Positions 17,794 through 25,977 of a stretch of 64,000 nt of DNA are shown one piece after another. The DNA comes from Boseongicola sp. H5 (lineage in GTDB: Bacteria; Pseudomonadota; Alphaproteobacteria; Rhodobacterales; Rhodobacteraceae), in the NCBI GenBank assembly GCA_020622165.1, contig JACNMN010000002.1:496001-560000 (forward strand). Direction: 5' to 3'. Within the stretch, counting starts at the first letter, position 1. The number at the start of each line of letters is the position of its first letter. Made by a program: the position numbers and the translations under genes. The notes under the pieces were generated by a model. It worked only from the letters and a program-made list of their open reading frames with translations. It did not search any database and was not told the DNA's origin.

Positions 17794-18939
17794 ATGAACC
17801 TGACAGGAAACTGGTCCTACCCCACGACGATCAAATTCGGTGCAGGGCGTATCGCCGAACTGCCTAAGGCCTGCCGTCAGGCGGGCATCTCCAAGCCGCT
17901 TCTGGTGACCGACAAGGGTCTTGCCCGTCTGCCGATCACGGCCGCTGCGCTGGACATCCTCGATGCTGCCGGGCTGGGGCGCGCGCTGTTCGCGGAGGTC
18001 GATCCGAACCCGAACGAAAAGAATCTGGATGCCGGCATCGCGGCCTACAATGCCGGGGCGCATGACGGTGTGATTGCCTTTGGCGGCGGCTCGGGGCTCG
18101 ACCTTGGCAAGATGGTCGCCTTCATGGCGGGCCAGACCCGACCGGTATGGGATTTCGAGGATGTGGGCGACTGGTGGACCCGCGCCAACACCAACGCCAT
18201 CGCCCCGATCGTGGCCGTGCCCACCACCGCAGGCACCGGTTCCGAGGTTGGGCGCGCCAGCGTCATCACCAATTCCGAAACCCATGTGAAGAAGATCATC
18301 TTTCACCCGAAAGTGCTCCCGAGCGTGGTGATCGCCGACCCGGAACTGACCATCGGCATGCCCGGTTTCATCACCGCCGGGACCGGCCTCGATGCCTTCG
18401 CCCATTGCGTGGAGGCCTTCAGCAGCCCGCATTACCACCCGATGAGCCAGGGCATCGCTCTCGAAGGCATGCGTCTGGTCAAGGACTATCTGCCACGGGC
18501 CTATGCGGATGGCACCGATCTGGAGGCCCGCGCCAACATGATGAGCGCCGCCGCGATGGGCGCCACGGCCTTCCAGAAAGGATTGGGGGCGATCCACGCG
18601 CTGAGCCATCCGATCGGGGCGATCTACGACACCCATCACGGCACCACGAATGCGGTATGCATGCCCGCCGTTCTGGAATTCAACGCCCCCGCGATAGAGG
18701 CGCGTTTCGACATGGCCGCCGCATATCTGGGCATATCCGGCGGGTTTGCCGGGTTCTGTGCCTTCGTGCAGCAGATGAACGACAGCATGAACATCCCGCG
18801 CGGCCTGCGCGAACTCGGCGTCGACGACACCGAACTCGACAGGCTGACCGAGTTGGCGCTCGCGGATCCAAGCTGCGGCGGAAATCCGATCCCGCTCACG
18901 GCGGAGAACACGCGCCAGTTGCTGCTGAACTGCCTCTAG
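17794..18939 (+). CDS. Iron-containing alcohol dehydrogenase
   Basis: A 381-residue group III alcohol dehydrogenase. The nucleotide-binding motif is FGGGSGLDLGK, followed by PTTAGTGSEVGRASVI. The four metal ligands are visible: Asp and His in GLDAFAHCVEAF, then the two His in LSHPIGAIYDTHHG. It oxidises an alcohol to an aldehyde with NAD(P). With the aldehyde dehydrogenase one base upstream it makes a complete alcohol-to-acid module for the operon's substrate. It is the last gene of the operon. Confidence 0.92.
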   Translation: MNLTGNWSYPTTIKFGAGRIAELPKACRQAGISKPLLVTDKGLARLPITAAALDILDAAGLGRALFAEVDPNPNEKNLDAGIAAYNAGAHDGVIAFGGGSGLDLGKMVAFMAGQTRPVWDFEDVGDWWTRANTNAIAPIVAVPTTAGTGSEVGRASVITNSETHVKKIIFHPKVLPSVVIADPELTIGMPGFITAGTGLDAFAHCVEAFSSPHYHPMSQGIALEGMRLVKDYLPRAYADGTDLEARANMMSAAAMGATAFQKGLGAIHALSHPIGAIYDTHHGTTNAVCMPAVLEFNAPAIEARFDMAAAYLGISGGFAGFCAFVQQMNDSMNIPRGLRELGVDDTELDRLTELALADPSCGGNPIPLTAENTRQLLLNCL

Positions 18940-19024
18940 CAGGGCCGGCTGTGTCGCAAATGCCGCGACAGGCGCGCGCTGTGGCGCGGGGTCCTTGGAG
19001 GAGGATCGCGCGGAAACGCAGGAT

Positions 19025-19064
19025 CCCGGCCCGCGCCCCCAACAGATCAGGGGGCGGGGCCGGG
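19025..19064. terminator. Strong hairpin between convergent genes
   Basis: A C-rich arm (19025-19040, starting CCCGGCCC) pairs almost perfectly with a G-rich arm (19050-19064, ending GGGCCGGG) around a nine-base loop. It lies between the stops of the alcohol dehydrogenase and the RTX gene. No T-run follows, so it is a stem-only terminator candidate. Confidence 0.5.
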
Positions 19065-19105
19065 GTTCTGCCGGCAAAGGCGTTGTGGGCTGGGGGGTCC
19101 CGGTT

Positions 19106-22100
19106 TCAGCGCTCTGCCAGCAAGAAGCGTGCTTCGAAAGCCTTCAGGGTCTTGCGCGCCGCGTGGTAGCCCGACACTCCATCTTTCGTCGCAAGCTCGG
19201 GGAACAGCTCGAAAATCTCGTTCCGCTGGCTTTGGTCGATGCCCTTCAGCGTGTAGTCGCCGGGCTGGAAGCTCTCGGTCCATGCGCCGTTGGACAACAC
19301 CACCTGATGCTGCTCGAACATGAAGTGCATATAGGTCGTTTCCGCGACGGGGACCTGTTTGATGCCATTGGCCCCCACCATGTGCTTTGCCGCCACCAGA
19401 ACCTCGCGATTGTCGAAATGGACCTGTGCGATCTCGTTCGCGATGAGAAGCCGGTGGTTCGGGCTGACCAGCATGTCCCGCTCGGGCAGGTCGCCTCCCA
19501 AAGAGCCGGCCCTGATCAGGATCGGTCTGAGATGCGGATTGGCTGCAAGGGCTTTGCCGTTCAGACCCTTCTGCCCAACCCAGGAGATTTTCTGAATGCC
19601 GTTGTCACGGGTGATGACCCGGTCACCGACCTGCAACTCCTCCACCAGCCGTTCGCCGCACGGGGTCATGATGGTGGTGCCCGGCGTGAAGCAGGGAATG
19701 ACCTTCTCGATCTCCTCGAAGGTCATGGTCGACCCGTCCGCGAAGAACACCGTCCCCTTTTCGGAATTGTCCGGATCGTACTCGATACGCTCCACGTTTT
19801 CGCCCGAGACGTCCAGCACATCGGTGTCGTCGGAAAAGCCGTCACCGTCCAGATCCGGGTCTTCGCCGCCGACCACATGGTCGCCGCCGCTGCCGCCGAC
19901 GAACAGATCGTTGCCCAGACCGCCGGAAAGCTGGTCGGCGTCCTGCCCGCCGGTGATCGTGTCGTCACCGGCGCCGCCTCTGATCGTGTCGGCGCCCTGA
20001 CCGCCAAGCAACCGGTCGTCGCCCTCGCCGCCATCGATGCTGTCTTCGTCGACGCCGCCGTCGATCAAATCGTCGCCCGTGCCGCCAGACAGCACATCGT
20101 CGTCATCGCGGCCGAAAATCGTATCGTTGCCCGCGCCGCCGGTAATCGTATCGATATTGTTGCCGGGCAACAGGTCCCGATCATCGGGAATGTCGAACAG
20201 ATCGTTGTCGAGACCGCCATAGATCAGATCGTGGCCCTCGCCTCCGTCGATCAGGTCGGACCCTTCACCGCCGGTGATTATGTCATCGCCGGTGCCGCCG
20301 GTTACCGTATCATCGTCGATCCCGGCGTCGATAACGTCGCTGCCCGCGCCACCATCGATGCTGTCGGCATCGTCACCGGTCGTGATCGTGTCGTCGCCGA
20401 TGCCGCCGAAAACCGTGTCCTTGTCGTCATTCGGGTCGGCGTCGGGCGTGCCGAAGCCCGGATAGGGCGTGTCGAAGGCCGGGTCCACGTCATTGCCGGC
20501 ATTGATCACATCGTTGCCGTCATCGCCCGCGATCTCGTCGCTGCCTTCACCGCCGGTGATCTTGTCATCGCCCGCACCGCCCTGAAGCGCATCATCTCCG
20601 ACATTGCCATCAATGGTATCGTTGCCCGTGCCGCCCTCGACCCGGTCATCGCCCGCGCCCGCATCGATCACGTCGTTCCCGCCGAAGCCCCGGATCAGAT
20701 CGTCGTCGCCCGTATCGCCGGGCAGGATCGCGTCGTTGCCATCGGCGATGTCGCCATCGCTGTCGACGTAGCCGGGCACGATGGTGTCGGCGCTATCGGT
20801 GCCTTCGACGATACCGTTATTGATGCCCTTGACGGTGAAGCTCACCGTCGCGGTCGAGGTTGCGCCATTTCCGTCGGCAACGGTGTAGGTGACGGAGGTC
20901 GTGGCCGTCTGGTTGAGGCCAAGACCGTCGAACTCTCCGTCGGCGGAGAAATCCACGCTGCCATCCGCATTGATGGTGAAGAGGCCGCCATTGTCGCCCG
21001 CAACCGGCGCGCCCACATTGCCCGTGGGGGCGCCCACGCCGACGACGCTCAACACGTCGCCTTCGGCGTCGCTGTCGATCCCTGTGCCCGTATCATCGGT
21101 CAGCACGTTGCCGTCTACATCGCCCGCGCCCTCGCCCCGCTCCACGGTATAGGCATTGCCGACCGCGACCGGGCCGTCATTGGCCCCTTTGACCGTCACC
21201 ACGACTATGGCCGTATCGGTGCCGCCATTCCCGTCATCGACGGAATAGGTGACAGAGGTGGTGGCGGTCTCCCCTTCGCCCAGGCCGTTGAAATCGTCCT
21301 TCGGGTCGAACCGCAGGGTTCCGTCGGCATTGACGGTGAAAACGCCGCCGTCACCACCGGCAATCTCGGCGCCCACACCATCGGCGGCGCCGTTCACCGC
21401 CGTCACGCTGAGCGAGGTGCTCAGCGGATTGCTGTCATTGCCCAGAATATTGCCCAGCACCGCGGCGGCATCATCCTCGCCCGTGCCGAACGCATCGTCG
21501 TTCGCATCGGGCCCGGTGCCGACATTTTCGCCTCGCACCTCCTCGATCTCGACGAAATCGATCTTCGCGCCGGTTGGCTTGCCCTCCGCATCGACGAAGA
21601 TGACGCGCCCGTTCAGACCGTTGCCATTGGCATCCGCGACCGGCTGGCCGGTTCCGTCGGGGCCCGCGAGATAGAATTTGCCCTGACCGGTCAAGTCCAG
21701 CACATCGTGGTCGTTGCCGCCCGAACCGCCATCGACGTAATCGCCCTGGGCGCCATGGATCACGTCGCGGTCGTTGCCGCCGTAAACCCGGTCGGCCCCG
21801 CTGCCGCCGATCAGCGTATCGTCGCCGCTTCCGCCATAGAGCTTGTCATCGTGGTTATTGCCGTAGAGCCGGTCGTTGCCGCCGTCGCCATAAATCGTGT
21901 CATTGCCATCGCCGCCGTAAAGCGTGTCGTCGCCCGAGCGGGCCGTGCTGTAGGTGTATGTGTCATCGATGATCCGGTCGAACTTCACGTCCGAAATGTA
22001 GATCTTGGAGTTCGAGAAGAAGCCTGAATCGTCATCGGCATGCTGGATGTAGAGCGCGCGGATCGGGCCGTCGATGGTCACAACGGCGGTGCCGGGGCCC

Positions 22101-22873
22101 GAGGTGGAGCTTGTATCGTTGTCGTTATAGGCCCTGATCTGGTCGCCGTACCGATACAGGTTGCTGCCTAGGTTCAGATCGACTTCGACCCGGCTGCCAT
22201 TGGCGGCCACCGCCCAGACTTTGACGAACTCCACGTCCTGGTCGATATCCGAGATGGTGAACTGAACGTTCGATACATCCTTCGAGAACGTCATCGTGTA
22301 GGTGCCGTTGTCACCGTTCGTCGCATCGGATTCGAGGCTGGAGTTGCCGCCAAGGCCCGAGATGCCGCCGGTATTGATCGATTGGCTTTCGAATTCCGTC
22401 TCGATGGAGGACCGCGACGGCGTCGACACCCAGACATCCACATCGCCCGTGTCCTGATGGACGGTCGTGCCTTCGATGGACTGCTCGTCGCGATATCCCA
22501 GATGGCTCCAGCGGAAGATCTCGGTTTTGGTGCTGCCCGACGTGATATTGACGTCGGTCGTATCGCCTTTCAGCACGTCATTGCCGTCTTCGCCGTAGAT
22601 GCGATCGTTCCCGGAACCGCCGATCAGCGAATCCTCCGAACTGCCGCCCCTGAGATCGTCATTGCCGCGCCCGCCATAGACCGTGTCATCGTCACTGCCG
22701 GCGCGGACGGTGTCATTGCCGTCTCCGGCAACCACCTTGTCGTCGTCGGAGCCGATGCGCCCGCTGATCGCATCGCGCCCGTCGATGCGGTCGCCGTTTC
22801 GATCCGTGTAATAGGAGGAGATGTAATCGCTGCCATTCGTCCCGCCGACGACGCCGTCTTTCTTGCCGCTCAT
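19106..22873 (-). CDS. Large RTX calcium-binding protein with C-terminal Hint domain
   Basis: About 1255 residues with no N-terminal signal peptide. In order: a short RTX block (about 20-75, GGxGxDxLxGG type), a unique beta-rich domain (about 80-270), a second RTX block (270-350), two cadherin-like/VCBS repeats (450-680, each ending near VTYxVxDGNGxT), a long RTX block (690-1030) and a Hint domain (about 1055-1200). Hint marks are CFTPGTTIMTPCGERLVEEL, then VSPNHRLLI. RTX proteins leave through type I secretion and fold on calcium; Hint domains can self-cleave. The start MSGKKDG was chosen; ATGs at 22894 and 22912 are alternatives. No type I secretion genes lie nearby. Confidence 0.88.
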   Translation of the reverse strand: MSGKKDGVVGGTNGSDYISSYYTDRNGDRIDGRDAISGRIGSDDDKVVAGDGNDTVRAGSDDDTVYGGRGNDDLRGGSSEDSLIGGSGNDRIYGEDGNDVLKGDTTDVNITSGSTKTEIFRWSHLGYRDEQSIEGTTVHQDTGDVDVWVSTPSRSSIETEFESQSINTGGISGLGGNSSLESDATNGDNGTYTMTFSKDVSNVQFTISDIDQDVEFVKVWAVAANGSRVEVDLNLGSNLYRYGDQIRAYNDNDTSSTSGPGTAVVTIDGPIRALYIQHADDDSGFFSNSKIYISDVKFDRIIDDTYTYSTARSGDDTLYGGDGNDTIYGDGGNDRLYGNNHDDKLYGGSGDDTLIGGSGADRVYGGNDRDVIHGAQGDYVDGGSGGNDHDVLDLTGQGKFYLAGPDGTGQPVADANGNGLNGRVIFVDAEGKPTGAKIDFVEIEEVRGENVGTGPDANDDAFGTGEDDAAAVLGNILGNDSNPLSTSLSVTAVNGAADGVGAEIAGGDGGVFTVNADGTLRFDPKDDFNGLGEGETATTSVTYSVDDGNGGTDTAIVVVTVKGANDGPVAVGNAYTVERGEGAGDVDGNVLTDDTGTGIDSDAEGDVLSVVGVGAPTGNVGAPVAGDNGGLFTINADGSVDFSADGEFDGLGLNQTATTSVTYTVADGNGATSTATVSFTVKGINNGIVEGTDSADTIVPGYVDSDGDIADGNDAILPGDTGDDDLIRGFGGNDVIDAGAGDDRVEGGTGNDTIDGNVGDDALQGGAGDDKITGGEGSDEIAGDDGNDVINAGNDVDPAFDTPYPGFGTPDADPNDDKDTVFGGIGDDTITTGDDADSIDGGAGSDVIDAGIDDDTVTGGTGDDIITGGEGSDLIDGGEGHDLIYGGLDNDLFDIPDDRDLLPGNNIDTITGGAGNDTIFGRDDDDVLSGGTGDDLIDGGVDEDSIDGGEGDDRLLGGQGADTIRGGAGDDTITGGQDADQLSGGLGNDLFVGGSGGDHVVGGEDPDLDGDGFSDDTDVLDVSGENVERIEYDPDNSEKGTVFFADGSTMTFEEIEKVIPCFTPGTTIMTPCGERLVEELQVGDRVITRDNGIQKISWVGQKGLNGKALAANPHLRPILIRAGSLGGDLPERDMLVSPNHRLLIANEIAQVHFDNREVLVAAKHMVGANGIKQVPVAETTYMHFMFEQHQVVLSNGAWTESFQPGDYTLKGIDQSQRNEIFELFPELATKDGVSGYHAARKTLKAFEARFLLAER

Positions 22874-23545
22874 ACCAAGCCTACTTTCTACCATCTCGGG
22901 CCACGGGTGCACGCCGCAGACAGAGCTGTTACGCAGGCTCCGAAGATGCCCGCCACTACATGAGGCGCACGCCGCCCCGGTTCGTCACATGTGGTTGCAA
23001 GCCGAGGTATCGCCCCCGGAACCGCACCGTCGCCGGGCACCGTTCTGATGGCCGGCCATGCGCTCCACGGCAGTTGTCCCTCTAACCCTCAAGCGCACGA
23101 GACTTGGGTAAAACCGGAACCGTTTCCAGAAAAGCCCCCTTTTTCGACAGGTGCTCTGGAAACCGCTGCGAAGCCTGAATCGGAGGGTCGCAATACCCGC
23201 CGGGAAGCTCCGCGACCCCTCCGAATTGTTTCTGCGCGCGCAACCGCACAATGAAAACCGGAAAGGCAATCACCTGTGATGAAAAGACTTTTAGTCAAGT
23301 TTTCGAGTAATGCGCTTCAATCGCGCGACCACTGTTCCGGGAACGGAAACCCGTCGATCCAAGGCGAGCAAGGCGTTAACTTTTTTCCGCTGATCGCTCC
23401 GCCCCGCCGTCGTTCGTTTCCTGAAGCGCGACAATGATTTCAACGGCAAGTCACAGTCGAGATCCCCGAAACATCGTCCGGGCCATCGATTCGCGTCTTG
23501 AGCGGTCAGACGGGCCCCGGGGCCTGACAGGATGCGATACCCGGG
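22874..23545. other. 672-bp intergenic region upstream of the RTX gene
   Basis: I see no convincing gene here; short open frames on both strands lack ribosome sites and familiar sequence. The region holds the shared 23-bp element at 23290-23312 and, nearer narR, a G/C-rich palindromic stretch (GGGCCCCGGGGCC near 23514). A long RTX leader and a narR 3' end probably share this space. Confidence 0.5.
23290..23312 (-). promoter_or_regulatory. Candidate promoter/operator of the RTX gene (shared 23-bp element)
   Basis: On the minus strand this reads ACTTGACT after CATTACTC, matching 19 of 23 positions of the element upstream of the heme receptor (5886-5908). It gives a TTGACT -35-like hexamer about 420 bp before the RTX start, so the leader would be long. 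Confidence 0.35.
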
Positions 23546-24244
23546 TCAGATCGAGTAATCATCGATCAGCGGGCTTGGCTTGGCCAATTGCTCCAGATCC
23601 GCCAGATCGGTGATGGTGACCCTCTGGCCGTCAATCTCAACGCCATAGGGTCGCAGGGACTTGATGGCCCGAGACAGGTTTTCCGACGTCATGCCCAGAA
23701 AAGACGCAAGACGGCGCTTTTCAAGATTCAAATCGAATTGCATCGCGCGGTCATGGGTCATGTGAATGCGCAGGATGTAGTTCGCCAGCCGCTCGATGGA
23801 GCTGCGCAGCTTCAGATCCTTGGTGTTCTTCACGACCGAACGGTAGCATTGGGCCAGTTCGCTGACGACGGCGCGGGCAAAGCGGCTGTCGGTTTCGAAC
23901 ACGTCGCGCACATCCATCGACGGGATCAGCACCAGCCGGCTTTTCTCCATGGTACGCGCCGACATCAGGTAGGGCGCATCCTTGATCGTCGCTGCCAGTA
24001 TGAAGGTAGAGATCGGGCGCACGGTCGCCATGGTCGTCTGTCGCCTGTTCCAGGCCGCGAACAGCTCCACACTGCCGGAAATCACCACATGCAGGAAATC
24101 CGCGGGATCGCCCTCGGTGATCAATTCGACCTGTGGCGGAAAGGTCTGGACATAGGCGCCGCGGATCAGCGCCTCGAAATTCTCGTCCTCCATCTCCTGG
24201 AACAGCGGCAGGGAGCGAATCTCCGGAACGTCGTTGTCGCGCAT
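23546..24244 (-). CDS. narR: Crp/Fnr family regulator of nitrate respiration, NarR type
   Basis: A 232-residue regulator with an N-terminal cyclic-nucleotide-type sensory barrel (about 15-130) and a C-terminal winged helix (about 155-215, KRRLASFLGMTSENLSRAIKSL). It lacks the N-terminal cysteine cluster that holds the iron-sulfur centre in FNR, as in NarR of Paracoccus, which switches on narKGHJI in response to nitrate/nitrite. It is divergent from narK1, as in Paracoccus. The start follows GGGGGA; a longer start at 24271 lacks support. Calling it NarR rather than another Crp/Fnr protein rests mainly on position. Confidence 0.82.
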   Translation of the reverse strand: MRDNDVPEIRSLPLFQEMEDENFEALIRGAYVQTFPPQVELITEGDPADFLHVVISGSVELFAAWNRRQTTMATVRPISTFILAATIKDAPYLMSARTMEKSRLVLIPSMDVRDVFETDSRFARAVVSELAQCYRSVVKNTKDLKLRSSIERLANYILRIHMTHDRAMQFDLNLEKRRLASFLGMTSENLSRAIKSLRPYGVEIDGQRVTITDLADLEQLAKPSPLIDDYSI

Positions 24245-24286
24245 CGGTCCCCCAAAGGTGCCACATAACAATTGCTTTCAGCAAAC

Positions 24287-24300
24287 TTGATAAATGTCAA
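24287..24300. promoter_or_regulatory. FNR/NNR/NarR-type box near narR
   Basis: TTGAT-AAAT-GTCAA is an inverted repeat with one mismatch to the FNR consensus TTGAT-N4-ATCAA, and of the form used by NNR/DNR-like regulators. It lies about 45 bp upstream of the narR start and could be the NarR or NNR site. Confidence 0.6.
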
Positions 24301-24401
24301 ACAGATCCCATGCAACTCTTTCGCCCGCAATTGATACGCGCATCCGGAGGGCATGAAGTATTTCCCTAGTCCATTTATTTTAAACGGAAAAATCCCCTTT
24401 C

Positions 24402-24415
24402 TTGATCTGCATCAA
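24402..24415. promoter_or_regulatory. Perfect FNR box upstream of narK1
   Basis: TTGAT-CTGC-ATCAA matches the FNR/FnrL consensus exactly. It is centred about 89 bp upstream of the narK1 ATG, which fits activation at about -41 of a promoter with a leader of roughly 45-50 bases. Oxygen-responsive control of the nar operon is inferred. Confidence 0.8.
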
Positions 24416-24497
24416 GCCGTAACGCAGAAATCCGGCGCCCTTTTGCCCCCCAGATACGGCGCTTGCGCATATGTGCCAGACGCTTGGAGGGACCGAG

Positions 24498-25907
24498 ATG
24501 GAGCTACAGAACAAGGCCACGGCGTTATGGTCGAATTTCCTCAACGTGAAGATGGTGCAGATCAGGACCTTCCACATGACGTGGTTCGCCTTCTTCTCGT
24601 GCTTCTTCGCCTGGTTCGGCATCGCTCCGCTGATGAGCGTCGTGCGCGACGAGTTGCAACTGACCCCGGAACAGATCGGATGGGCGATCATCGGGTCGGT
24701 CTCGATGACCATCTTCGCGCGACTCTTCATCGGCTGGCTCTGCGACCGGATCGGACCGCGCAAGTCCTATACTTGGCTGTTGCTGGTTGGTTCGCTTCCG
24801 GTGATGGGCATCGGCCTTGCACAAAGCTTCGAGACCTTCCTGCTGTTCCGCGTGCTGATCGGCGGCATCGGAGCGGCCTTCGTGATCACGCAGTATCATA
24901 CCTCCGTCATGTTCGCGCCCAACGTGGTCGGCCAGGCAAACGCCACCTCGGCGGGGTGGGGCAATCTGGGTGGCGGCGTCACGCAGTTCGTCATGCCGCT
25001 TCTCTTCTCCGTCATGGTCATCGGGTTCGGGTTTTCCGAAGCGGTCGGCTGGCGGCTGTCGATGGTCGTGGTCGGCGTGATCATCTTTTTGACCGGCATC
25101 GCCTATTACTTCCTGACGCAGGACGCACCTGACGGCAATTTCGACGACCTGCGCGCGCAGGGCCGGATGGAAGAGAAGAAGAAAGTCACCGGCAACTACA
25201 TGCATGCGCTGAAGGACCCCCGCGTCTGGGTTCTCTTCGTGATCTATGGCGCCTGTTTTGGCATCGAACTGACGGTGAACAATGTCGCCGCCCTCTACTT
25301 CATGGATTACTTCGATCTGAACCTCGTGACTGCGGGCTTCGTTGCGGCCTCCTTCGGCTTGATGAACCTGTTCGCCCGGACCCTCGGCGGTATTTTCGGC
25401 GACAATTTCGGCTCGCTCTGGGGCCTGAGAGGGCGGGCGTTCTGGCTGTTCATCTGCCTGTTCTTCGAAGGCTGCGCTTTGATGGTCTTCAGCCAGATGA
25501 GCGTGCTGTTCCTGGCGCTACCCTCGCTGATCGTTTTCTCTTTCTTCACGCAGATGGCCGAGGGCGCGACCTATTCGGTGGTCCCGTTCATCAACAAGAA
25601 GGCCCTTGGTGCCGTGGCCGGCGTCGTGGGCGCGGGCGGCAATGCGGGCGCGGTTCTGGCAGGGTTTCTGTTCAAGAACGTCATCGACTGGTCGGAGGCC
25701 TTCTTCATCCTCGGCGTGATCGTGACCTGCGCGTCTTTCCTGGCCTTCCTTGTGCGCTTTTCGACCCGGCAGGAAGACGAGGAGCGGGCGGCCTTTGCCG
25801 CGGCCAATATCGAAACCCTGCGCAGACGGGCCGAAAAAGCCAACGCCGCGCTGGATCAGGGCCTGATCGCCCTTGCCAGACGCGAGGGCCGGACACCCGC
25901 CCAGTAA
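24498..25907 (+). CDS. narK: Nitrate/nitrite transporter, NarK1 type
   Basis: A 469-residue MFS protein with 12 hydrophobic segments. WFAFFSCFFAWFGIAPLM opens helix 1. The nitrate signatures are the Gly-rich helix 5 stretch NLGGGVTQFVMPLLF and its helix 11 counterpart VGAGGNAGAVLAGFLF. The NarK1 class is thought to be a proton-coupled nitrate importer. In Paracoccus NarK1 and NarK2 are fused in one protein; here they are separate genes in the same order. GGAGG precedes the chosen ATG at seven bases. Confidence 0.92.
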   Translation: MELQNKATALWSNFLNVKMVQIRTFHMTWFAFFSCFFAWFGIAPLMSVVRDELQLTPEQIGWAIIGSVSMTIFARLFIGWLCDRIGPRKSYTWLLLVGSLPVMGIGLAQSFETFLLFRVLIGGIGAAFVITQYHTSVMFAPNVVGQANATSAGWGNLGGGVTQFVMPLLFSVMVIGFGFSEAVGWRLSMVVVGVIIFLTGIAYYFLTQDAPDGNFDDLRAQGRMEEKKKVTGNYMHALKDPRVWVLFVIYGACFGIELTVNNVAALYFMDYFDLNLVTAGFVAASFGLMNLFARTLGGIFGDNFGSLWGLRGRAFWLFICLFFEGCALMVFSQMSVLFLALPSLIVFSFFTQMAEGATYSVVPFINKKALGAVAGVVGAGGNAGAVLAGFLFKNVIDWSEAFFILGVIVTCASFLAFLVRFSTRQEDEERAAFAAANIETLRRRAEKANAALDQGLIALARREGRTPAQ

Positions 25908-25977
25908 CACATCTTCCAAGGGGCCGTACCCGATGCGGCCTGCCCACCAACCGACAACCGCCGAAAGGACCTTTCCA

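Noticed and set aside
19106-19700. Possible intein in the RTX protein
   Set aside because: The Hint domain is at the C-terminus with no following extein, so protein splicing is not expected.
19700-20780. Repeated short sequences resembling a repeat array
   Set aside because: They are codon-level repeats of the RTX nonapeptide motif, not CRISPR or tandem DNA repeats; there are no constant spacers.
18995-22027. A 1010-codon plus-strand open frame over the RTX gene
   Set aside because: It is the antisense shadow of GC-rich RTX repeats; composition is unlike a protein (runs of Val/Ile/Ala/Asp from inverted repeat codons), and the minus-strand frame has clear domains.
22985-23269. A 94-codon minus-strand open frame before the RTX gene
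   Set aside because: No ribosome site, Cys/Arg-rich low-complexity sequence, and other frames are equally open.
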